From Hydrogenophilales bacterium RIFOXYD1_FULL_62_11 (GTDB lineage Bacteria > Pseudomonadota > Gammaproteobacteria > Burkholderiales > Thiobacillaceae): DNA of 5,189 nt. Where the stretch lies: contig MGZO01000052.1 in the NCBI GenBank assembly GCA_001802655.1, forward strand, positions 58,347-63,535, written 5' to 3'. The notes beneath the pieces are model-generated. The model worked only from the letters and a program-made list of their open reading frames with translations, had not been told where the DNA came from and did no database searches. The position numbers and the translations under genes were made by a program. Shown here piece after piece: positions 1-5,189 of the stretch; positions within the stretch are counted from its first letter, which is position 1; every line of letters begins with the position of its first letter.

Positions 1-1371
1 ACCAAGGATGCCGCACGCCTGGCCGGGCTCAACGTGCTGCGCCTGCTGAACGAGCCGACCGCCGCCGCCATTGCCTATGGCCTCGACAACGCCTCGCAGG
101 GCGTGTTCTGCATCTACGATCTGGGCGGCGGCACCTTCGATATTTCCATCCTGCGCCTCAGTCAGGGCGTGTTCGAAGTGGTTGCCACCAACGGCGATTC
201 CGCGCTCGGCGGCGACGATTTCGATGAATGCATTTATCGCTGGATCGTCGAGCAGGCCGCCATCGTGGACCCCACCGTCACGGATGCCCGCCTGCTGCTG
301 AGCCTGGCGCGCAAGGCCAAGGAAGCCCTCACCGATCACGACGAGGCGCAGATTTGCGTCACGCTGTCGTCCGGCCAGGCGATTGACCTGGTGCTGACCG
401 CCGAGACGTTCTTCAGGCTCACCGCCAGCCTGATTGCCAAGACCCTGGCCCCGACCCGCAAGGCGATGCGTGACGCTGGCCTGGGCATGGATGACATCGA
501 CGGCGTCGTGCTGGTCGGCGGCTCCACCCGCATGCGCCACGTGCGTCGTGCAGTGGCGGATTATTTCCAGCGCGAGCCGCTGACCAATCTCGACCCCGAC
601 AAGGTGGTGGCGCTGGGCGCAGCGATGCAGGCCAACCTGCTGGTGGGCAACCACAAGACCGACGACTGGCTGCTGCTGGACGTGATCCCGCTGTCGCTCG
701 GTCTTGAAACCATGGGCGGGCTGGCGGAAAAAGTCATTCCGCGCAATGCGACCATCCCGGTTGCCCGCGCCCAGGAATTCACCACCTTCAAGGATGGCCA
801 GACCGCGATCAGCATCCACGTGGTGCAGGGCGAACGTGAACTGGTCGGCGATTGCCGCTCGCTCGCGCGCTTCGAATTGCGCGGCATCCCGCCCATGGTG
901 GCGGGCGCGGCGCGCGTCCGGGTCGCCTTCCAGGTCGACGCCGACGGTTTGCTGTCGGTTTCCGCCCAGGAGCAGACCAGCGGCGTGCAGGCCACGATCG
1001 AGGTCAAGCCTTCCTATGGATTGAGCGACGACGAAATTGCCCGCATGCTGAGCGATTCCTACAGCAATGCGCAGACCGACATGAACGCACGCAACCTGCG
1101 CGAGCAGCGCGTGGACGGCCTGCGCCTGCTCGAGGCCACGCAGGCTGCACTGGATCAGGACGGCTGGCAATTGCTGTCCGACGCGGAACGCGCCACCATC
1201 GAGCGTGCCATGGAAACCCTGCGTGTCATGCTGAACGGCCAGGATCACATCGCACTCAAGCGCGCGGCCGAATCGCTCAACCGGGCCACGGCCCAGTTCG
1301 CCGCCCGCCGCATGGACGCAAGCATCCAGCGCGCCCTGAGCGGCCAGCGCCTGGACACGCTTGAGGTTTGA
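1..1371 (+). CDS. hscA: Fe-S assembly chaperone HscA (Hsp70 family), 5'-truncated
   Basis: HscA is the specialised cytoplasmic Hsp70 ATPase that, with HscB, acts on the IscU scaffold to promote transfer of its iron-sulfur cluster to apo-proteins. The reading frame is open from base 1 and gives 456 residues. The family is about 620 residues long, so roughly 160 N-terminal residues (the first part of the ATPase domain) lie outside the window. Visible Hsp70 marks, numbered in the fragment, are NEPTAAAIAYGL near 17-28, the phosphate-binding DLGGGTFD at 40-47, the adenosine-binding VLVGGSTR near 170-177, and the interdomain linker with LLLDVIPLSLGLE near 224-236. A beta-sandwich substrate domain and a helical lid follow. 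The sequence ISILRLSQGVFEV after the phosphate loop resembles HscA rather than DnaK (from memory of the E. coli proteins), and the fdx gene 13 bases downstream supports that choice. DnaK is the only real alternative and is unlikely. Confidence 0.95.
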   Translation, partial: TKDAARLAGLNVLRLLNEPTAAAIAYGLDNASQGVFCIYDLGGGTFDISILRLSQGVFEVVATNGDSALGGDDFDECIYRWIVEQAAIVDPTVTDARLLLSLARKAKEALTDHDEAQICVTLSSGQAIDLVLTAETFFRLTASLIAKTLAPTRKAMRDAGLGMDDIDGVVLVGGSTRMRHVRRAVADYFQREPLTNLDPDKVVALGAAMQANLLVGNHKTDDWLLLDVIPLSLGLETMGGLAEKVIPRNATIPVARAQEFTTFKDGQTAISIHVVQGERELVGDCRSLARFELRGIPPMVAGAARVRVAFQVDADGLLSVSAQEQTSGVQATIEVKPSYGLSDDEIARMLSDSYSNAQTDMNARNLREQRVDGLRLLEATQAALDQDGWQLLSDAERATIERAMETLRVMLNGQDHIALKRAAESLNRATAQFAARRMDASIQRALSGQRLDTLEV

Positions 1372-1384
1372 ATAGAGGTCTGAG

Positions 1385-1723
1385 ATGCCGCAAATCATCG
1401 TATTGCCCCACGCCATGCTGTGCCCCAATGGCGACGCCTTCGACGCGGCGAAGGGCGCCACCCTTTGCGACAGCCTGCTGGCCGCCGGCATCGAGCTCGA
1501 CCATGCCTGCGAGATGTCGTGCGCCTGTACCACCTGCCATGTCATCGTGCGCGAAGGGCTGGACTCGCTCAATCCCTGCACCGAAACCGAAGACGATCTG
1601 CTCGACAAGGCATGGGGACTGGAACCGCAGTCGCGCCTCGCCTGCCAGGCCATCGTCGCCGTTACCGATCTGGTGATCGAGATTCCCAAATACTCGATCA
1701 ACATGGTCAAGGAAGGGCATTGA
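1385..1723 (+). CDS. fdx: ISC-type [2Fe-2S] ferredoxin
   Basis: This is a 112-residue adrenodoxin-like ferredoxin of the ISC system, a cytoplasmic electron donor for cluster assembly on IscU. The ligand pattern C-x5-C-x2-C then a distant C is complete: Cys42, Cys48, Cys51 and Cys87, with the additional family cysteine Cys46 inside ACEMSCACTTCH. The downstream DDLLDKAWGLEP, RLACQA and VIEIPKYSIN blocks match ISC ferredoxins closely, and the length is close to the roughly 111 residues of E. coli Fdx. The ATG at 1385 is preceded by AGAGG at 1374-1378 with six bases of spacing. It follows hscA by 13 bases, so the two are co-transcribed. Cys13, Cys28 and Cys65 lie outside the ligand set. iscX, which follows fdx in many proteobacteria, is not seen downstream. 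No rho-independent terminator with a T-tract is visible after the stop. Confidence 0.96.
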   Translation: MPQIIVLPHAMLCPNGDAFDAAKGATLCDSLLAAGIELDHACEMSCACTTCHVIVREGLDSLNPCTETEDDLLDKAWGLEPQSRLACQAIVAVTDLVIEIPKYSINMVKEGH

Positions 1724-2005
1724 GCTGAGTCTTCCAGGGCCGTGCAGGAGATGCACTCCGCGCTGCCGTACCGAAGTCGACCGCTTCTCCGTCAAAACCC
1801 TGGCCCGTACCTCGCTTTCGGGATCGTCACCGATGACCCGGAAGCGGTCGCGGTGCTCGACATCAATCTGGCGCGTCTGCGTGATCTGGACGGCGCCTCC
1901 ATCCTGACGTTGACGCAGGCGACCTTGCCGCTTGCGCTGGAACTTGCTTGGCCAGTTCACGTTTTGAAGCGTTTTCCGTCACCGCGCTGGCGGCTTGGAC
2001 TGTCG

Positions 2006-2021
2006 TGTCGCAATCCTTACA
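2006..2021 (+). promoter_or_regulatory. NifA upstream activator sequence (TGT-N10-ACA)
   Basis: The bases TGT at 2006-2008 and ACA at 2019-2021 are separated by exactly ten bases, which is the canonical binding site of the nif-specific enhancer-binding protein NifA. Its centre lies about 117 bases upstream of the transcription start predicted from the sigma-54 promoter, inside the usual range for NifA sites. Only one perfect copy is present in this gap. The short motif alone could occur by chance, but its placement ahead of a near-ideal -24/-12 promoter and nifV makes it convincing. Confidence 0.85.
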
Positions 2022-2073
2022 AACCCCGACAAATGTCGTTTACGCGCCCTTGGCAGAATCGGCCATTGTCAGT

Positions 2074-2086
2074 TAAGCAACTGATT
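2074..2086 (-). promoter_or_regulatory. Possible IHF-binding site
   Basis: Read on the minus strand, this stretch fits the IHF consensus WATCAANNNNTTR except for one position (the C at 2081 should be T on the plus strand). It lies between the NifA site and the sigma-54 promoter, where IHF typically bends DNA to bring NifA to the polymerase. It ends only about 18 bases before the -24 element, closer than in well-studied nif promoters, and the consensus is loose, so this is a tentative call. Confidence 0.35.
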
Positions 2087-2104
2087 AAATAGAGAAACTT
2101 ACCC

Positions 2105-2120
2105 TGGCACGCCGCTTGCT
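2105..2120 (+). promoter_or_regulatory. Sigma-54 (RpoN) -24/-12 promoter of the nifV operon
   Basis: TGGCACG, four bases, then TTGCT is a near-perfect sigma-54 promoter. The invariant GG at 2106-2107 and GC at 2118-2119 are ten bases apart, as required. Transcription is predicted to start about 12 bases after the GC, near 2131, leaving a leader of roughly 26 bases before the nifV ATG. With the NifA site upstream this predicts expression only under nitrogen-fixing conditions, probably covering nifV, cysE, nifW and the fix genes. Confidence 0.92.
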
Positions 2121-2141
2121 GAATGCTGGGTGCAAGCATTC
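2121..2141. repeat. Perfect inverted repeat centred on the predicted transcription start
   Basis: GAATGCT at 2121-2127 and AGCATTC at 2135-2141 are perfect reverse complements separated by seven bases. The centre is base 2131, which is the start site predicted from the -24/-12 promoter. Because the left arm lies upstream of that start, the element would not form a hairpin in the normal transcript. If functional it would more likely be a DNA operator. A second pairing, CTTGC at 2115-2119 with GCAAG at 2132-2136, overlaps the -12 element. Confidence 0.5.
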
Positions 2142-2156
2142 TTCTTAGGAGCGGAC

Positions 2157-3299
2157 ATGGCCCAATCTTCTGTAGTCGTCAACGACACGACCCTGCGCGA
2201 TGGCGAGCAGACCGCGGGCGTGACGTTTACTGCGGAAGAACGCATCGCCATCGCGCGCGCGCTGGCCGCCGCCGGGGTGAAGGAAATGGAAGTGGGCATC
2301 CCGGTCATGGGGCCCGAAGAACGCGACAACATCATGGCGATTGCCAGCCTCGGCCTGCCGTCGAGCCTGATGGTATGGGGCCGCATGAGCGAGCCCGATC
2401 TGGCTGCCGCAGCCAGCTGCGGCGTACCGCGCGTCAATTTGTCGATTCCGGTTTCGGACATTCAAATCCGTCACAAGCTGGGGCGCGATCGCGAATGGGT
2501 GCTCGACACCATCGGCCATTTCGTCCGCCGCGCCCAGGATCTGGGCATGGAGGTCTGCGTCGGCGGCGAAGACAGTTCGCGCGCGGATATCGATTTTCTG
2601 CTGCGCGTGCTGGAAGCGGCTGAGGCTGCCGGTGCGCGGCGCTTCCGCTTTGCCGACACGCTCGGCTTGATGGACCCGTTCAGCACCTACAAACGGATCG
2701 ATCAATTGCATCAGGCAAGCGATCTCGAACTCGAAATGCACGCCCACAACGATCTGGGGATGGCGACGGCCAATACGCTGGCTGCGGTGCTCGCCGGCGC
2801 CAGCCACATCAACACCACGGTCAATGGTCTGGGCGAGCGGGCGGGCAATGCCGCGCTGGAGGAATCCATCACCGCGATGCATCAGCTCTACAACATCGAA
2901 ACCGGCATCGACAGCTGCCACTTCCCGGAAATCTCGCGCCTGGTCTCGATTGCATCGGGCCGTCCGATTCCGGTCAACAAGAGCATCGTCGGCGAGGCGG
3001 TGTTCACGCACGAGGCGGGCATCCATGTGGATGGCCTGATCAAGAATCCGCTCAACTACCAGGGCGTGGCGCCGGAGTCGGTCGGGCGCAGCCACACGCT
3101 GGTGCTCGGCAAGCATTCGGGCTCCAGCGCGGTCAAGCACGCCTACGCCGGCATCGGCATCGCGCTCACCGAATTCGAAGCCAAGGCCATGCTCGCGCGC
3201 ATCCGGGAACACGCCGTGTCGACCAAGCGCACGCCGAACGCCGACGACCTGAAACGCTTTTATCTGGAAGCGATGCCGCGCGCATCGATCCAGTCCTGA
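2157..3299 (+). CDS. nifV: Homocitrate synthase NifV
   Basis: NifV condenses acetyl-CoA with 2-oxoglutarate to form homocitrate, the organic ligand of the iron-molybdenum cofactor. The 380-residue product has the normal family length and the alpha-isopropylmalate/homocitrate synthase TIM-barrel marks. These are NDTTLRDGEQ at 9-18 (substrate and metal contacts from Arg14 and Asp15), the metal-binding HAHNDLG at 195-201, NGLGERAGN at 223-231, and THEAGIHVDGL near 284-294. A GKHSG block follows at 318-322. LeuA is the main alternative, but the length (no C-terminal leucine-regulatory domain) and nif context favour NifV. The frame is also open from a GTG at 2130. I chose the ATG at 2157 because AGGAG at 2147-2151 sits five bases before it and because the predicted transcript starts near 2131, which would exclude the GTG. 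It is the first gene behind the NifA/sigma-54 promoter. Confidence 0.95.
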   Translation: MAQSSVVVNDTTLRDGEQTAGVTFTAEERIAIARALAAAGVKEMEVGIPVMGPEERDNIMAIASLGLPSSLMVWGRMSEPDLAAAASCGVPRVNLSIPVSDIQIRHKLGRDREWVLDTIGHFVRRAQDLGMEVCVGGEDSSRADIDFLLRVLEAAEAAGARRFRFADTLGLMDPFSTYKRIDQLHQASDLELEMHAHNDLGMATANTLAAVLAGASHINTTVNGLGERAGNAALEESITAMHQLYNIETGIDSCHFPEISRLVSIASGRPIPVNKSIVGEAVFTHEAGIHVDGLIKNPLNYQGVAPESVGRSHTLVLGKHSGSSAVKHAYAGIGIALTEFEAKAMLARIREHAVSTKRTPNADDLKRFYLEAMPRASIQS

Positions 3300-3311
3300 C
3301 GGAGGCCCGGC

Positions 3312-4109
3312 ATGACCGCGATGATCGATCCTCAGACCCTCGCCACCCCGGCGCCGCAACCCGCGCCGGGACTGTTCGCGCTGCTGCGCGAAGACGTGGC
3401 CTGCGTGTTCCAGCGCGACCCGGCCGCGCGCACCACCTGGGAAGTCATCACCACCTATCCCGGCGTCCATGCCCTGTTCTGGCATCGGCTCGCGCACGTG
3501 ATGTGGGGGCGCAGCTGGCGCTTCCCCGCGCGTTTCGTCAGCTTTTTTGCGCGCATGTTCACCCAGGTCGACATCCATCCCGGCGCCACCATCGGCCGCC
3601 GCTTCTTCATCGATCACGGCTGCGGGGTCGTCATTGGCGAGACCGCCGAAGTGGGCGACGACGTCACGCTCTATCACGGCGTCACCCTCGGTGGCGTCTC
3701 CTGGAATGCCGGCAAGCGCCACCCCACCCTGTGCGACGGCGTGGTGGTGGGGGCGGGCGCGAAGATACTCGGCCCGATCACGGTCGGCCGCAGCGCCCGC
3801 GTCGGCGCGAATTCGGTGGTGATCCAGGATGTGCCGGACAGCATGACCGTGGTGGGGATCCCGGGGCGGGTGGTGTTGCCCGCGCATCAGCGGCGTACCC
3901 AGCAGGGCATCGATCTCGATCATCACCTGATGCCGGACCCGGTAGGCAAGGCGATCGCCTGCCTGCTCGAACGCATCGCCCATCTGGAACAGCAGCTGGG
4001 CGTCACGCCGCAAGGCGAGGCCGCTGCAGCGCCAAACGATTGCGCCACCTGCGGCGACATCTGCGAACCGGTTGTTCCGGCCAGCAGGACGAAACGCATC
4101 ACTCACTGA
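3312..4109 (+). CDS. cysE: Serine O-acetyltransferase, nif-associated CysE
   Basis: This enzyme transfers an acetyl group from acetyl-CoA to serine, giving O-acetylserine for cysteine synthesis. In nif operons (compare cysE1 beside nifV in Azotobacter) it is thought to boost cysteine supply for cluster assembly. The 265-residue protein has a short helical N-terminal region (about 1-85), then a left-handed beta-helix acyltransferase domain (about 86-190). That domain includes VDIHPGATIG, DHGCGVVIGETA, VTLGG and GAGAKILG; Asp87 and His102 match the catalytic pair of E. coli CysE. The N-terminal part is shorter than in E. coli CysE and resembles the compact class. The C-terminus is extended: a leucine-patterned helix near 213-230 that could be a coiled coil, then a C-x2-C-x3-C motif at Cys244, Cys247 and Cys251. 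The ATG at 3312 has GGAGG at 3301-3305 with six bases of spacing; an ATG at 3321 is a weaker alternative. It starts 12 bases after nifV. Confidence 0.93.
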   Translation: MTAMIDPQTLATPAPQPAPGLFALLREDVACVFQRDPAARTTWEVITTYPGVHALFWHRLAHVMWGRSWRFPARFVSFFARMFTQVDIHPGATIGRRFFIDHGCGVVIGETAEVGDDVTLYHGVTLGGVSWNAGKRHPTLCDGVVVGAGAKILGPITVGRSARVGANSVVIQDVPDSMTVVGIPGRVVLPAHQRRTQQGIDLDHHLMPDPVGKAIACLLERIAHLEQQLGVTPQGEAAAAPNDCATCGDICEPVVPASRTKRITH

Positions 4110-4129
4110 ATGTCACGGACGGGAAAACC

Positions 4130-4459
4130 ATGAGCGACTTATTCAAAACCATGAGCACCTTGTCGGCAGCGGAAGAGTTTCTGGACTATTTCCAGATTCC
4201 CTACGAACAGCCGGTCATCAACGTGAACCGGCTGCACATCCTGAAGCGTTTCAACCAGTACCTGCGGGCCACGCCGGGAACGGCGGAGATGGACGACGAC
4301 ACGCTGCGCGGGGTGTGCCGGGAGGCGCTGGGCAAGGCCTACAGCGACTTCGTCAGCTCGACGCCGGCGCAGGAAAAGGTGTTCAAGGTGTTTCAGGACA
4401 CCGATGGCAAACAGCACATATCCCTCGACAGCATGCGTTCGGCGCTGCCGTCGCGTTAG
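4130..4459 (+). CDS. nifW: Nitrogenase-stabilizing/protective protein NifW
   Basis: NifW is a small cytoplasmic protein that associates with the MoFe protein and is implicated in its maturation or protection from oxygen; the exact activity is not well defined. The 109-residue product matches the family in length and in its conserved N-terminal half. That half runs LSAAEEFLDYF near 11-21, then PYEQPVINVNRLHILKRF near 24-41 and NQYLR. The C-terminal half is charged and helical, with KVFKVFQD near 82-89. The ATG at 4130 has only a weak upstream purine stretch (GGGA at 4121-4124). It begins 20 bases after the cysE stop, and a seven-codon frame bridges that gap and overlaps the start, so translation may be coupled to cysE. 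Its place between cysE and fixA agrees with known nif clusters. Confidence 0.93.
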   Translation: MSDLFKTMSTLSAAEEFLDYFQIPYEQPVINVNRLHILKRFNQYLRATPGTAEMDDDTLRGVCREALGKAYSDFVSSTPAQEKVFKVFQDTDGKQHISLDSMRSALPSR

Positions 4460-4470
4460 GAGTCGACACC

Positions 4471-5189
4471 ATGCATATCGTCGTTTGCATCAAGCAGGTT
4501 CCGGACAGCGCACAGATCCGCGTGCACCCGGTGACCAACACCATCATGCGCCAGGGCGTGCCGGCCATCGTCAATCCCTACGATCTGTTCTCGCTGGAAG
4601 CAGCGCTGCGCCTCAAAGACGAATACGGCGGCGGCGTCACCGTGCTGTCGATGGGACCGCCGCAGGCCGAGGCCGCGCTGCGCAAGGCCATCTCGTTCGG
4701 CGCCGACGACGCGATTCTGGTGACCGACCGGGCCTTTGCCGGTTCCGACACCCTGGCGACGAGTTTCGCGCTGGCTTCGGCCATCCAGAAAATTCATGAG
4801 GACATGCCGGTGGACATCGTTTTTGCCGGCAAGCAGACCATCGACGGCGACACGGCGCAGGTCGGCCCCGGCATCGCCAAGCGCATGGACTTGCAGTTGC
4901 TGACCTACGTTTCAAGCATCACCGATCTCGATCTGGAGAACCGGGAAATCACCCTGCATCGCCGCGCCGAGGGCGGCGTGCAGGTGCTGAAAACCCGCCT
5001 GCCGTGCCTGATCACCATGCTCGAAGGCACCAACGAAATGCGCTTCGCGACCCTGCCCAACATGTTCCGCGCGGCGCGCTACCCGCTCAAGCTGTGGGAC
5101 AAGGACGCCGCCGGCATCACCGACGTGAGCAAGATTGGCCTCAAGGGTTCGCCCACCATCGTCAGCAAGGTGTTCGCGCCGCAGCCCAA
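4471..5189 (+). CDS. fixA: Electron transfer flavoprotein beta subunit FixA, 3'-truncated
   Basis: FixA forms a heterodimeric electron transfer flavoprotein with FixB. The FixABCX complex uses electron bifurcation from NADH to reduce both quinone and the low-potential ferredoxin or flavodoxin that feeds nitrogenase. The frame stays open to the window edge, giving 239 residues; the family is about 280, so around 40 C-terminal residues are missing. Family marks are MHIVVCIKQVPD at the N-terminus, NPYDLFSLEAALRLKD near 35-50, VLSMGPPQAE near 58-67, and the nucleotide-binding AGKQTIDGDTAQVGP at 119-133. LPCLITMLEGTNEMR lies near 177-191. The ATG at 4471 is preceded by AGGAG at 4458-4462, which overlaps the TAG stop of nifW, with eight bases of spacing. 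A housekeeping EtfB is possible on sequence alone, but the nif operon position makes FixA the better name. Confidence 0.92.
   Translation, partial: MHIVVCIKQVPDSAQIRVHPVTNTIMRQGVPAIVNPYDLFSLEAALRLKDEYGGGVTVLSMGPPQAEAALRKAISFGADDAILVTDRAFAGSDTLATSFALASAIQKIHEDMPVDIVFAGKQTIDGDTAQVGPGIAKRMDLQLLTYVSSITDLDLENREITLHRRAEGGVQVLKTRLPCLITMLEGTNEMRFATLPNMFRAARYPLKLWDKDAAGITDVSKIGLKGSPTIVSKVFAPQP

Larger units (their letters stand above)
1742..2092 (+). other. Unassigned open frame in the fdx-nifV gap, possibly a gene remnant
   Basis: The 433 bases between fdx and nifV contain no gene I recognise. One plus-strand frame stays open here for 116 codons from a GTG at 1742. No clear ribosome binding site precedes it, and a small perfect hairpin (GTGCA, five-base loop, TGCAC, 1742-1756) sits exactly on its first codons. 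Codons from about 1819 to 1920 look coding-like: G/C is frequent in third positions, and the translation includes GIVTDDPEAVAVLDINLARL. The part after about 1960 is more AT-rich, carries the NifA site and IHF-like site of the nifV promoter, and translates to low-complexity basic sequence unlikely to be selected as protein. The antisense frame is also open across this stretch (1277-1960), so strand is not settled. It could be a decayed gene, a small lineage-specific protein, or chance openness in GC-rich DNA. I assign no function. Confidence 0.2.

Noticed and set aside
1742..1759. Small hairpin GTGCA-GGAGA-TGCAC after fdx as a terminator
   Set aside because: The stem is only five base pairs and no T-tract follows, so it does not qualify as a rho-independent terminator.
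1277..1960. A minus-strand open frame of 227 codons antisense to the hscA end and fdx
   Set aside because: Most of it mirrors hscA and fdx. No domain is recognisable, and the part beyond fdx is covered by the unassigned plus-strand segment, so it is not a supported gene.
2051..2065. A second TGGCA element as another sigma-54 promoter
   Set aside because: The required GC at the -12 position with ten-base spacing is absent; only the element at 2105-2120 fits.
2145..4106. A minus-strand open frame of 653 codons antisense to nifV and cysE
   Set aside because: It lies entirely opposite two well-supported genes whose GC-rich third positions suppress stop codons on the opposite strand. Its translation is rich in His, Arg, Asp and Ala with no recognisable domain.
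3503..4129. In-frame upstream extension of nifW across cysE (open from 3503)
   Set aside because: The extra residues are Arg/Pro-rich out-of-frame translation of cysE. The NifW family begins at the ATG at 4130, and the length of 109 residues fits from there.
1..5189. CRISPR arrays, tRNA or rRNA genes, insertion sequences
   Set aside because: I saw no regularly spaced repeats, no tRNA-like or rRNA sequence, and no transposase or terminal inverted repeats by reading the window.

Overview
The window is a GC-rich piece of a proteobacterial nitrogen-fixation region, joined on its left to the end of an ISC iron-sulfur cluster assembly operon. All recognisable genes are on the plus strand. An ISC-type HscA chaperone and ISC-type [2Fe-2S] ferredoxin, followed by nifV-cysE-nifW-fixA, point to a diazotrophic beta- or gammaproteobacterium. 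My leaning is Betaproteobacteria, but the sequence alone does not settle the genus.

Layout. Positions 1-1371 hold the C-terminal three quarters of hscA, with its start outside the window. fdx follows at 1385-1723 after 13 bases. Positions 1724-2156 form a gap of about 430 bases with no recognised gene. Its first half contains a coding-like open frame I could not assign (1742-2092). Its second half is a well-formed nif control region: a perfect NifA activator site (TGT-N10-ACA, 2006-2021), a one-mismatch IHF-like site (2074-2086), and a near-ideal sigma-54 -24/-12 promoter (2105-2120). A perfect inverted repeat is centred on the predicted transcription start. nifV (2157-3299), cysE (3312-4109), nifW (4130-4459) and fixA (from 4471, running off the right edge) follow with gaps of 12, 20 and 11 bases, which indicates one operon driven by that promoter.

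How the genes work together. HscA and Fdx are general iron-sulfur assembly factors: HscA releases the cluster from the IscU scaffold and Fdx supplies electrons. The nif operon supports nitrogenase in three ways. NifV makes homocitrate, the organic ligand of the iron-molybdenum cofactor. CysE makes O-acetylserine, so it raises cysteine and hence sulfide supply for cluster building. NifW protects or helps mature the MoFe protein. FixA is one half of the electron-transferring flavoprotein of FixABCX, which delivers low-potential electrons to nitrogenase. fixB, fixC and fixX would be expected beyond the right edge.

I did not find an obviously new system. The points most worth a second look are the inverted repeat at the nifV transcription start, the cysteine-rich C-terminal tail of this CysE, the ISC/nif junction without iscX, and the unassigned open frame between fdx and nifV.
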